A DNA stretch of 12,290 nt from an uncultured Bacilli bacterium (GTDB taxonomy: Bacteria; Bacillota_I; Bacilli_A; RF39; UBA660). The translations under genes were made by a program, and so were the position numbers. The stretch's first letter is position 1, and every line of letters starts with the position of its first letter. The notes below the pieces were generated by a model. The model ran no database searches and was not told where the DNA came from. It saw only the letters and a program-made list of their open reading frames with translations. Of the stretch, positions 1-7,510 are shown piece by piece. The stretch lies in assembly GCA_947631345.1 (NCBI GenBank), contig CANRKW010000024.1, forward strand, positions 1-12,290, read 5' to 3'.

Positions 1-134
1 TCAGAAATTAGGTACAATCAATTTATACCAAATTTTTCACTTATTCAAAATTTAGTATAAAATGCTTAACATTATATAACTTTTTTTATATATTTTAAAA
101 GTATAAGTAATTTATTTTAGTAAATATTATAAAT
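1..134. other. AT-rich intergenic region upstream of the germination operon
   Basis: No gene is supported here. One short frame on the + strand is open from base 1 to a TAA at 58-60 (19 codons) and could be the tail of an upstream gene, but it is too short to judge. The rest is extremely AT-rich. A loose sporulation-type promoter can be imagined from GTATA at 101-105, a 17-bp gap and AATATTA at 123-129, but that would start transcription at about the start codon of the next gene. I see no convincing hairpin terminator. Confidence 0.4.
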
Positions 135-1574
135 ATGAATACTTTAAAAATTATTAAAAAATTAGAAACTTTACAAACTAAAATGCCTGACATTGTTATA
201 AGAAAAATGCGTGTCGGTCTTTTTAAGCACGCATATGTTATTATGTGTCAAACAGTTAGTAGTAGTGATAGGGTTAATGATTTTATTTTAAAGTTTTTTA
301 GCGAAAAAAATATATTTGGTTCTAACTTTTTTAATAATTTAAAAGATACTATTATTAAGAGCATTCCATCTATTAATTATAAAAATGTCGAAAATGAAGA
401 ATCTCTTTTAGAATTTTTATTTTCTGGTTTTACTATAGTTATTTATGAAAATGAAATATCTGCATATGAAACACGTGGAGAATTAGACAGGGGCATAAAC
501 GAACCTTCAAGCGAGCCAGTTGTAAGAGGTCCAAAAGATAGTTTTACCGAAAATTACGAAAAGAATTTAGGTCTTATTAGAAAAAGGCTCAAAAGTGAAC
601 ATTTAGTTTTAAATGAAATAACTATAGGAAAAGAAACTAAAAGTAAAGTAGGTATTTTATATATGGAAAATATAAGTGATGATGAACTTGTAGAAGAAGT
701 TAAAAAAAGCCTAGAAAACATTAATATAGATGGTGTACTTGATGTTAATAATCTTAAAAGTTATATGGATAAATCTACTTTCACTTTTTTTCCTACTATT
801 CTTTATACAGAAAAGCCAGATGACGCGTGTAGGTATTTATTAGATGGAAGAGTTGTTGTTACAATGGACAATAGCCCATCAGTTATGATAGCCCCGACAT
901 TTTTTATAGACTTTTTTCATAATAGTGAAGACTTTTATCATAAACCGTTTTTTTCTACTTTTATGAGACTTATTAGACTTATCTCTTTCTTTTTAGCTAT
1001 AATAACACCTGCTTTGTTTATTGCAATTGTAACTTACGACCAAGAAATTTTACCAGTAAGCCTTCTTATAAATTTTGCTGAACAAAGAAACAATGTGCCT
1101 TTTCCTGTTATTATTGAAGCATTTATTTTAATGTTTACGTTTGAACTTTTATATGAAGGAGACGCAAGAACTCCGGCTAACCGAGGTACAAGTCTTTCAA
1201 TTTTAGGTGCTTTAATTTTAGGAGATGCAGCTGTTCAAGCAGGACTTATCTCACCTATTATGGTTATTGTAGTTTCAGTAAGCGCGATAAGTAGTTTAAT
1301 ATTCATTTATTATGATATGCAAGGTTCTATTCGTTTTTGGAGATATCTTTTAATGATATTTGCAGCACTTTTTGGAATTGTCGGCTTTGTCTGTGGTTTT
1401 TTACTTCTTCTAATTAATTTGTGCAGTGTTAAAACTTTTGGAAAACCTTATACTTTACCAATGTTACCATTTCTTAAAAATGATCAAGGAAATGCAATTA
1501 TTAGAAAAGAAAATAAAAATATAAAATATAGACCTAGTTATATTGCTAAAAAGAATATCAAAAGGGAGGAATAA
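135..1574 (+). CDS. gerKA: Spore germinant receptor subunit A (GerA/GerKA family membrane protein)
   Basis: This is the A subunit of a GerA-type germinant receptor, which acts in the spore inner membrane and helps sense nutrients that trigger germination. Its 479 residues match the family's usual length (about 480). The soluble N-terminal half carries the family signature EPVVRGPKDSFTEN (127-140) followed by LIRKRL. About five hydrophobic segments follow from roughly residue 280 to 428, including TPALFIAIVTY and the GALILGDAAVQAGLISP stretch (358-374). The position where typical relatives have EAGIRLP reads EGDARTP here (341-347), a divergence rather than a break. ATG 135 is preferred because an in-frame TAA lies at 108-110 with no other start codon between; no Shine-Dalgarno is visible before it, which is unusual in this window. 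It overlaps the next gene by one base (TAATG). The A-C-B gene order resembles gerK; the ligand cannot be told from sequence. Confidence 0.95.
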   Translation: MNTLKIIKKLETLQTKMPDIVIRKMRVGLFKHAYVIMCQTVSSSDRVNDFILKFFSEKNIFGSNFFNNLKDTIIKSIPSINYKNVENEESLLEFLFSGFTIVIYENEISAYETRGELDRGINEPSSEPVVRGPKDSFTENYEKNLGLIRKRLKSEHLVLNEITIGKETKSKVGILYMENISDDELVEEVKKSLENINIDGVLDVNNLKSYMDKSTFTFFPTILYTEKPDDACRYLLDGRVVVTMDNSPSVMIAPTFFIDFFHNSEDFYHKPFFSTFMRLIRLISFFLAIITPALFIAIVTYDQEILPVSLLINFAEQRNNVPFPVIIEAFILMFTFELLYEGDARTPANRGTSLSILGALILGDAAVQAGLISPIMVIVVSVSAISSLIFIYYDMQGSIRFWRYLLMIFAALFGIVGFVCGFLLLLINLCSVKTFGKPYTLPMLPFLKNDQGNAIIRKENKNIKYRPSYIAKKNIKREE

Positions 1575-2728
1575 TGAAAAAGATAATTCTGTTTCTTATT
1601 ATATTTATGTGTACTGGATGTTTTAATTATAAAGAACTTAATGAACTTGGTATAGTAAGTGCTTTAGGTATAAGTAAAGAAAATGATGAATTTTTAGTAG
1701 ATTTACAAATTACAAATATTTTAGAAAGTGGAGAAAATGGTCTTACAGAAAGTCCTATAACAGTTATTAGTGGAAAAGGAAAAACTGTTTTTGAAGCAAT
1801 TAGAAGTCTTAATTTAAAAAGTTCCAAAGTGTTTTTTTCTCCAGATGTGGAATACATAATTATAGATAAGTCTATTGTTAAGGATGATTTAAAAGAAGTT
1901 ATCGATTTTATGGCACGGGACACAAAATTAACTCTCAATTTTTTAATTTTAACTAGTACTGATAATACACCTAAAGACATCCTTTCTTCACTAAGTCAAT
2001 TTAACACAAGCAGTGCTTTAAATGTTAGCAATATAATAAAGTTAAGTGAATCTAGGTATGGTGGTAATTCAATGGTAACATTTTTAGATTATTTAAAATC
2101 GTATTTAGAAGAAGGAATCACCCCAGTTTACCCCAATATAACAATAAATGGTAGTGATGAAACTGGAAGTGACACTGAAAACTTAAAAGACTCAAATTCT
2201 AATAATTATGTAGAACTTAAAAATTTAGTAACTTTTAATAATGAAGGAAAACTAATAAATTTAGATAAAGATTCTTCTTTAGGTTATAACTTTCTTAAAA
2301 ACAAAATATTAAATGCAAGTATTACAGTTAAGTGTGATGATGACTATTTTACAGTAGAAACATTAAAAAGTGACTTTAAATATAGTAAAGTTAAAAATAA
2401 CAATATGAATATTTCTGGAAATGTATCTGGAGAAATTGTATATTATGGTTGTAAAGAAAACTTAAATGATGATAAAGTTTTAAATAAAATGACTCTTCTA
2501 TTTAATAATGAAATAAAAAGAGTTGTTAATAAAACAATTAATTTGGCTAAAACTGAAAAAACTGATTTTATAGGTATAGGTAATTATATTTATAAGAATC
2601 AAACTAATTATTTTGATTTTGAAAAAAGAAATTGGAATAAAAAAGGTTTAAGTAATTTAAGTTTTTCAGTTGATGTTAAAGGTAAAATATTTAAACAGGG
2701 TAATTTGAAAGGAGATATAAATGACTAA
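1574..2728 (+). CDS. gerKC: Spore germination lipoprotein, Ger(x)C family (receptor subunit C)
   Basis: This is the lipoprotein subunit of the same germinant receptor, expected to be anchored on the outer face of the spore inner membrane. A short signal peptide ends in a lipobox, CTGC, with the lipidated Cys at residue 16. The family pattern YKELNELGIVSALGI follows directly (19-33). Other family hallmarks are SSKVFFSPDVEYIIID (83-98) and, near the C-terminus, DFIGIGNYIY (331-340) and a final beta-rich SVDVKGKIFKQGN. The length, 384 residues, is normal. A strong Shine-Dalgarno, AGGGAGGA, lies at 1563-1570 within the end of gerKA, and the start codon overlaps that gene's stop, so translation is coupled. 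The gene in turn overlaps the permease gene by 8 bases. An Asn/Ser/Asp-rich stretch around residues 193-212 is probably a flexible linker between the two structural domains. Confidence 0.94.
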   Translation: MKKIILFLIIFMCTGCFNYKELNELGIVSALGISKENDEFLVDLQITNILESGENGLTESPITVISGKGKTVFEAIRSLNLKSSKVFFSPDVEYIIIDKSIVKDDLKEVIDFMARDTKLTLNFLILTSTDNTPKDILSSLSQFNTSSALNVSNIIKLSESRYGGNSMVTFLDYLKSYLEEGITPVYPNITINGSDETGSDTENLKDSNSNNYVELKNLVTFNNEGKLINLDKDSSLGYNFLKNKILNASITVKCDDDYFTVETLKSDFKYSKVKNNNMNISGNVSGEIVYYGCKENLNDDKVLNKMTLLFNNEIKRVVNKTINLAKTEKTDFIGIGNYIYKNQTNYFDFEKRNWNKKGLSNLSFSVDVKGKIFKQGNLKGDIND

Positions 2729-3815
2729 GTTAAAATTAAGTAATTTAAGTTTTTGTCTTATAGTTTCTTCATTAATGAACTCTCTTCTTTTAGGTATTTT
2801 ATACCCATTTTTAATAAAAACAAGCAAAACAAGTCTATTTACAGCATTAGTTTTTAGTTATTTTATAGGCCTTTTAATATTATTTCTATATAGTAAAATA
2901 TTTAATTATCTACCTAGTTTTGGTCTTTTTGACAAGATTAGTTATGTTTTTTCTAAAGTTACTTCTAAAATAATTTATGTGTTTTTATCTATTATAATTT
3001 ACTTTCTTAGTGTTATTATTCTTTGGAGAGTTACTACATTTATCTCAACTGAATTTTTAGTAGATACACCTACTATATTTATATGTATTATGATATGTAT
3101 TCCTATTATTTATTCACTTTTTTTTGACTATGACACATTAGGAAGAATTGCCACGATTTTTGTGTTTTTCGGAATTATTATGTTTACTTTCAATATATTA
3201 TCTTTAAGCAGTAGTTTCGATATAGAAAATCTAAAACCAATATTAAATAATGATTTTATTCATCTTTCAGTTTCTAGTATTATATTTGCTTTTTCATATT
3301 TTGCTCCCTTATTTTTAACTTTAGTTATTCCTAAAAATAGCATAATAAATAATAGTAAAACAACTAAATACTTATTTTTAACTTATACAATAAATACAAT
3401 ATTTTCTGGCATAGTACTTTTTGCTATTCTTTCTATTTTAGGTGTTAAAGTAAGTAGTCTTTATACTTATCCATCATATGTAGTTTTAAAAAATATAAAT
3501 GTACTCAATTTTATAAAAAATGTTGAAAATGTTGGAATAATAATACTTCTAATATTTATGACTTTTACTCTTACTTTTCTATTTATGATGTTAAAAGATT
3601 TATTAATGAAAGTATTTAATTTAACTATTAAAAAAGCAAGTATAATTAATATTATTTTTACTATTATACCTGTAACTAGTGTCATTATGATTAGTTTACC
3701 TTATGAAAGTTATATAAATAAAATAGAAATATCTTATATAAGTTCTATATTATATGTGATTTTTATAATTATAAGTTTATCTATATTAATTTTGGGCAAA
3801 ATAAAAAGAAAATAG
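2721..3815 (+). CDS. gerKB: Spore germination permease (GerKB/GerAB family, receptor subunit B)
   Basis: This is the B subunit of the receptor, a member of the endospore germination permease family related to APC-type amino acid transporters; it is generally regarded as the subunit that binds the germinant. The 364 residues are almost entirely hydrophobic and fit about ten membrane helices, normal for the family. Family marks include the FLVDTP segment (112-117), ENLKPIL before the central helices (169-175), and YTYPSYVVLKNINVLNF (248-264) followed by an E-x-V-G-I helix. A clear Shine-Dalgarno (AAAGGAGAT, from 2708) precedes ATG 2721, and the start overlaps the end of gerKC by 8 bases (ATGACTAA). 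The stop at 3813-3815 lies 2 bp from the stop of the convergent tmk gene. Confidence 0.93.
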   Translation: MTKLKLSNLSFCLIVSSLMNSLLLGILYPFLIKTSKTSLFTALVFSYFIGLLILFLYSKIFNYLPSFGLFDKISYVFSKVTSKIIYVFLSIIIYFLSVIILWRVTTFISTEFLVDTPTIFICIMICIPIIYSLFFDYDTLGRIATIFVFFGIIMFTFNILSLSSSFDIENLKPILNNDFIHLSVSSIIFAFSYFAPLFLTLVIPKNSIINNSKTTKYLFLTYTINTIFSGIVLFAILSILGVKVSSLYTYPSYVVLKNINVLNFIKNVENVGIIILLIFMTFTLTFLFMMLKDLLMKVFNLTIKKASIINIIFTIIPVTSVIMISLPYESYINKIEISYISSILYVIFIIISLSILILGKIKRK

Positions 3816-3830
3816 ACTTAACTATTTCTT
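3798..3830 (-). terminator. Possible weak terminator of the leuS-tmk operon
   Basis: On the minus strand, AAGAAATAG (3830-3822) can pair with CTATTTTCTT (3815-3806) around a 6-base loop, with one bulged base. A T-rich run (TTTATTTT, 3805-3798) follows. The hairpin includes both convergent stop codons. It is all weak A-T pairing apart from two G-C pairs, so this is only a candidate. It has no good T-run in the + direction. Confidence 0.3.
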
Positions 3831-4483
3831 AATATTAAAGATTTTATTTCTTCATTTATTTCTTCTTTGTTTTTTAGTTTTCCATTAGATGTACAATTTA
3901 TTACGTTCCATCCTAAATAATTTGATACAAATATTGAATTTTCATATGTACTTTTTAAAAATTCAATATCTTTTTCATGTAAATCTTTAGATATGTTGTT
4001 TTCTTTATTTCTATTTTCTAATAATTGTAAACTTATATCAAATGGAACATGAAGCAAAATAACTAAATCTGGTTTTTGTATACCTAGTTTGTTATATTCA
4101 TAATCTATAATATAGTCAATTGCTTCTTTTCTTAGTTTTTCATCTTTTATTAATGCAGTTTGATATATTAAACTAGAAGTTGTGTATCTATCAAATAATA
4201 CATAATAACCTTTGTTATAAAGTTCTTCTAATTTCATCCAAGTAATTTTTCGGTCAATTGCATATAATGAATTAACAAAATATGGACTTAATTCTTTTAT
4301 ACTACCGAAATGTCCTTTTAAATACATTTCTATTAAAGCTCCTTCTTCTGAATTATATGTAGGAAAGTGATGTGTTACAAAATTTATCTTTTCTTCTAAA
4401 AACCACGATTTTAATAATTCAATTTGTGTTGTTTTACCTACTCCATCACAAGAGCCTTCTATTACTATCAATTTGCCTTTCAT
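3818..4483 (-). CDS. tmk: Thymidylate kinase (dTMP kinase)
   Basis: Phosphorylates dTMP to dTDP with ATP in the cytoplasm, an essential step of dTTP synthesis. The 221-residue protein has a P-loop near the N-terminus, EGSCDGVGKTTQ (9-20). It also has the DRY motif with its following helix, LFDRYTTSSLIYQ (96-108), and a C-terminal LID-like region around 157-175. The segment HFPTYNSEEGALIEMYLKG (39-57) resembles the form of the enzyme seen in some Clostridia and, loosely, eukaryotic dTMP kinases, rather than the E. coli REPGGT form. The P-loop has one residue more than the usual EGxDGxGKTTQ, so a related deoxynucleoside kinase specificity cannot be wholly excluded. Start ATG 4483 follows an AGAGG Shine-Dalgarno placed just after the leuS stop; the gap between the two genes is 10 bases, so it is probably the last gene of the T-box operon. 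Confidence 0.85.
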   Translation of the reverse strand: MKGKLIVIEGSCDGVGKTTQIELLKSWFLEEKINFVTHHFPTYNSEEGALIEMYLKGHFGSIKELSPYFVNSLYAIDRKITWMKLEELYNKGYYVLFDRYTTSSLIYQTALIKDEKLRKEAIDYIIDYEYNKLGIQKPDLVILLHVPFDISLQLLENRNKENNISKDLHEKDIEFLKSTYENSIFVSNYLGWNVINCTSNGKLKNKEEINEEIKSLILRNS

Positions 4484-4493
4484 TTTTACCTCT

Positions 4494-6893
4494 TTATTTT
4501 ACAACTATATTTACTATTTTATTTACTACAACAATTTCTTTAATTATTTCTTTACCATCTATGAATCTTTTTACATTTTCTAACTCTTTTGCTTTTCTTA
4601 ATAATTCGTCTTTTTGAGTATTAGTTAAAACGTTAATTGTACCTCTTAATTTTCCATTGACACTTACTGCTATGTTAGTAGTACTATCTATTAATTTTTC
4701 TTCATTATATGTTGGCCACTTTGTTTCACAAATTGGTGTTCCTAAATTACATATGCTTATTAATTCTTCAGTTATATGAGGTGCGATTGGGTTTAATAAT
4801 GTTAAAAGTATTCTAAAGTCACTTTTTGTAATTGTTTCAAGTTTATCATATTCATTTGATAAAATCATTAAAGAAGATACTGCTGTGTTAAAGTTCATTG
4901 TTAATATATCATCTGTCACTTTTTTAATTGTTTTATGAATTAAGTTTTCTAAAGATTCTGTATAACCTTCTTTATCATTTAGTTTATCTTTATATCTATA
5001 TATTTTATCTAAGAATCTTTTACATCCTTTTAGTCCATTTTCGCTCCAAGAAGCATCTTTTTCATAATCTCCTATGAACATTTCAAAAACTCTAAGTGCA
5101 TCTGCCCCGTAGGCTTTTACCATATCATCTGGGTTTATTACATTTCCACGAGATTTACTCATTTTTTCGCCATTTTCGCCTAGAATCATACCGTGAGCAA
5201 CACGTTTTTTGAAAGGTTCTTCAGTTGGTACTAAACCTTTATCATATAAGAATTCATGCCAAAATCTTGCATAAAGCAAATGTCTTGTAGCGTGTTCCAT
5301 ACCACCATTATATAAGTCTACCATACCCCAGTATTTTAAATTTTCAAAATTCGCAAACTCTTTTTCATTTTTAGGATCCATATATCTTAGCCAATACCAA
5401 GAAGAACCAGCCCAGTTGGGCATTGTGTCAGTTTCTCTTTTTGCGGGACTTCCACATTTTGGACAAGTGGTATTAACCCAGTCTGTTATATTTGCAAGTG
5501 GACTTTCACCAGTTTCTGTTGGTTCATAACTTGTTACATCTGGAAGTAATACTGGTAAATCTTCTTCTTTTACAGGTACCCATCCACATTTTTCACAGTA
5601 AACCATAGGTATAGGTTCACCCCAAAATCTTTGACGGCTAAAAATCCAGTCTTGTAAACGATAATTAGTTTTTTTATGACCAATTTTTTTAGATTCTAAA
5701 AATTCAAGCATTTTATTTATAGCTTCTTTTTTATTATCTATACCATCTAAGAAGCCAGAATTTATCATTTTTCCGTCTCCAATATACGCTTCATCTTTTT
5801 TGTCATTTTCTATGACAGTAATTATTTTTATACCGAATTTTTTAGCAAAAGCATAGTCTCTTTCATCGTGTGCAGGTACAGCCATTATAGCTCCAGTTCC
5901 ATAATTAGAAAGTACATAATCACTTACATAGATAGGTATTTCTTCATTATTTACTGGATTTATAGCAGTTATTCCATCAATTTTTACACCAGTTTTTTCT
6001 TTAGTTACATCTGTTCTTTCTATTTCTGTTTTATTTATTGCTTCTTTTTGATATTTATTAATTTCATCAATATTTTTAATTAAATTTGCATATTTTTTAA
6101 GTATTTGATGTTCTGGTGAAATAACCATAAATGTTACACCAAATAAAGTATCTGGTCTTGTTGTGTATATTTCTAAAGTTTCATCTATTTCTTTTAGTTT
6201 AAAAAATACACTTGCTCCTTCACTTTTTCCTATCCAATTCACTTGAGCTATTTTTATTTTATCCAAAAATTCTGTTTTGTCTAAACCTGAAAGCAATTTT
6301 TCTGCATAATCAGTCATTTTTAAAAGCCATTGACTTTTTAATTTCTTTTCTGTTTTTGTTCCACATCTTTCACAAACTCCACCTTGTGCGTCTTCATTTG
6401 ATAATCCCATTTTACAATTTGGACACCAATTTATTTCCTTTTCTGCTTTATAAGCTAATCCGCTTTCATAAAATTTCAAAAATTGCCATTGTGTCCATTT
6501 ATAATAATCAGGATCTGTTGTAGAAAATTCACGAGACCAATCAAATGAAAATCCTAAACTTTCTAATTGTCCTTTAAAAACTTTAATGTTTTCTGTAACT
6601 GCTTTTTTTGGATGTATGTGATTTTTTATAGCATATTGTTCAGCTGGCGCACCAAAAGCATCCCATCCCATTGGAAAAAGTACATTGTATCCTTCCATCC
6701 TTTTTAATCTTGCAATTGAGTCTAGTGCTGTGTAACTTCTAACGTGTCCCACATGAAGCCCAGCCCCGCTTGGATATGGAAACTCAACTAAACAATAATA
6801 TTTCTCTTTATCACTTTTATTTTCTGCTTTAAATGTTTGATGTTCCTTCCAATAATTTTGCCATTTTTCCTCTACCATTTTTGTATTATACAT
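4494..6893 (-). CDS. leuS: Leucine--tRNA ligase (leucyl-tRNA synthetase)
   Basis: Cytoplasmic class I aminoacyl-tRNA synthetase that charges tRNA-Leu. The 799 residues match the bacterial form (about 800-880). In order: the HIGH-type motif PSGAGLHVGH (41-50); a zinc knuckle with Cys 157, 160, 174 and 177; and the CP1 editing domain with TTRPDTLFG (244-252) and GTGAIMAVPAHDERD (332-346), whose final Asp is the conserved editing residue. These are followed by a second Cys cluster (433, 436, 477, 480), the tryptophan-rich MPNWAGSSWYWLRYMDP (491-507), and KMSKS (577-581), then the anticodon-binding and C-terminal domains. All key motifs are intact, so both synthetic and editing activity are expected. 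The start, ATG 6893, has AGAGGAG six bases upstream and overlaps the preceding membrane protein gene by 8 bases. Expression should depend on the leucine T-box further upstream. Confidence 0.98.
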   Translation of the reverse strand: MYNTKMVEEKWQNYWKEHQTFKAENKSDKEKYYCLVEFPYPSGAGLHVGHVRSYTALDSIARLKRMEGYNVLFPMGWDAFGAPAEQYAIKNHIHPKKAVTENIKVFKGQLESLGFSFDWSREFSTTDPDYYKWTQWQFLKFYESGLAYKAEKEINWCPNCKMGLSNEDAQGGVCERCGTKTEKKLKSQWLLKMTDYAEKLLSGLDKTEFLDKIKIAQVNWIGKSEGASVFFKLKEIDETLEIYTTRPDTLFGVTFMVISPEHQILKKYANLIKNIDEINKYQKEAINKTEIERTDVTKEKTGVKIDGITAINPVNNEEIPIYVSDYVLSNYGTGAIMAVPAHDERDYAFAKKFGIKIITVIENDKKDEAYIGDGKMINSGFLDGIDNKKEAINKMLEFLESKKIGHKKTNYRLQDWIFSRQRFWGEPIPMVYCEKCGWVPVKEEDLPVLLPDVTSYEPTETGESPLANITDWVNTTCPKCGSPAKRETDTMPNWAGSSWYWLRYMDPKNEKEFANFENLKYWGMVDLYNGGMEHATRHLLYARFWHEFLYDKGLVPTEEPFKKRVAHGMILGENGEKMSKSRGNVINPDDMVKAYGADALRVFEMFIGDYEKDASWSENGLKGCKRFLDKIYRYKDKLNDKEGYTESLENLIHKTIKKVTDDILTMNFNTAVSSLMILSNEYDKLETITKSDFRILLTLLNPIAPHITEELISICNLGTPICETKWPTYNEEKLIDSTTNIAVSVNGKLRGTINVLTNTQKDELLRKAKELENVKRFIDGKEIIKEIVVVNKIVNIVVK

Positions 6894-7251
6894 TTTTTTC
6901 TCCTCTTTTCTTTAAAAATCTACCTATAATTTCATAACACGCATATACTAGCATTAACATTATAACGAATCCTATTAAAAGACCTACTACAAATGATTCA
7001 ATATTTGCAACTATTACAAATGTAACACTTATAATTAAAGAATTTGTAATTGTAACTATCCATTTTAAAGTATTAAATTTTATAATATTTGTATCTAAAT
7101 TAAACCTATTTACTAGAAAATCTATCTCTTTTAGACTTTTCTTACTATTATAACTCTTTCTTTTTCTATTAATAAATAAAACATACAGCAAAAAAGTTAT
7201 AATAAATGAAAAAGCAAAATAAATTAAATTGAGTATTATTCTTTCTTTCAT
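6886..7251 (-). CDS. Uncharacterised three-helix membrane protein, first gene of the leuS operon
   Basis: I do not recognise this 121-residue protein. It has three hydrophobic segments at about residues 6-27, 62-82 and 86-109. A basic, Ser/Lys-rich loop (NRKRKSYNSKKSLKE, 28-42) follows the first, then LKWIVTITNS before the second, and a basic tail ends the protein. By the positive-inside rule the loop and tail are probably cytoplasmic, although three helices would then leave one end outside, so the topology is uncertain. Evidence that it is a real gene: a strong Shine-Dalgarno (GGAGGTG, 7263-7257) five bases before ATG, its position directly behind the T-box leader, and an 8-base overlap with leuS (ATGTATAA) implying coupled translation. 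No enzymatic motif is visible. It may be a small membrane accessory protein conserved in this lineage; nothing shows a link to leucine beyond its regulation. Confidence 0.8.
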   Translation of the reverse strand: MKERIILNLIYFAFSFIITFLLYVLFINRKRKSYNSKKSLKEIDFLVNRFNLDTNIIKFNTLKWIVTITNSLIISVTFVIVANIESFVVGLLIGFVIMLMLVYACYEIIGRFLKKRGEKNV

Positions 7252-7268
7252 AGTAACACCTCCATAAT

Positions 7269-7328
7269 AAAAACTTTACGATTTAAGGACTGAAAACTTC
7301 AGCGGTACCACCTTAATTCATAAAGTTT
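7269..7328 (-). terminator. Regulated (T-box) intrinsic terminator
   Basis: AAACTTTA (7328-7321) pairs with TAAAGTTT (7278-7271), and TTAAGG with CCTTAA further in, followed by a short T-run (TTTTTATT, 7273-7266). This outer helix encloses the antiterminator element instead of sharing only its 3' half, which is not the usual arrangement. The 5' arm has another possible partner: ATAAAG at 7346-7341 can pair with CTTTAT at 7325-7320. Confidence 0.6.
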
Positions 7329-7475
7329 AAAATTTATGCTCTTTATAAGTTAACGCCTTAAAACGTAAGTTTTTCTAAAAGCAAGTTCATAAATAATTGT
7401 TAATTAGTTTTCACCTACCACTAATTCTCTTTGTAACTTTTCTTTACTACTACTCTTTTTTCAACAAAACTTATA
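7269..7475 (-). promoter_or_regulatory. T-box riboswitch leader, leucine-specific (specifier CTT)
   Basis: This untranslated leader has the T-box hallmarks in order. Stem I runs from about 7441 (AAAAG) to 7377 (CTTTT). Inside it are AGAGA (7430-7426) and an upper hairpin AATTAGT/ACTAATT (7426-7420 with 7408-7402) whose loop contains GGTG. The specifier side follows, with GAA (7388-7386) before CTT (7385-7383), a Leu codon that agrees with the downstream leuS. A stem III region comes next, and then the conserved T-box sequence AAGGTGGTACCGC (7314-7302). That core folds into the antiterminator: AAGG pairs with CCTT (7288-7285) and CTGAA pairs with TTCAG, leaving a TGGTACCG bulge for the tRNA acceptor end. 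Uncharged tRNA-Leu should favour readthrough into the membrane protein, leuS and tmk genes. The transcript start near 7475 is inferred from the promoter. Confidence 0.93.
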
Positions 7476-7481
7476 CTTTGT

Positions 7482-7510
7482 ATTATATTAAATTTCACTG
7501 ATATATTCAA
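7482..7510 (-). promoter_or_regulatory. Vegetative-type promoter of the T-box/leuS operon
   Basis: TTGAAT (7510-7505) and a perfect TATAAT (7487-7482) are separated by exactly 17 bases, a good match to the housekeeping sigma consensus. The -35 lies inside the last codons of the GH31 gene and the -10 directly abuts that gene's stop codon. Transcription should start near 7475, just before the T-box leader. Confidence 0.85.

Noticed and set aside
1..60. Open frame on the + strand ending in TAA at 58-60, possibly the tail of an upstream gene.
   Set aside because: Only 19 codons are visible, with no recognisable motif; in AT-rich DNA this is not enough to call a gene.
1627..1980. Long minus-strand frame inside gerKC, and similar frames opposite leuS, GH31 and the MFS gene.
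   Set aside because: They lie entirely within well-supported genes, have no ribosome binding sites, and their composition reads as antisense of the real coding frames.
7252..7487. Possible small gene or tRNA-like element in the gap between GH31 and the membrane protein.
   Set aside because: The whole stretch is explained by promoter, T-box stem I, specifier, antiterminator and terminator; there is no cloverleaf.
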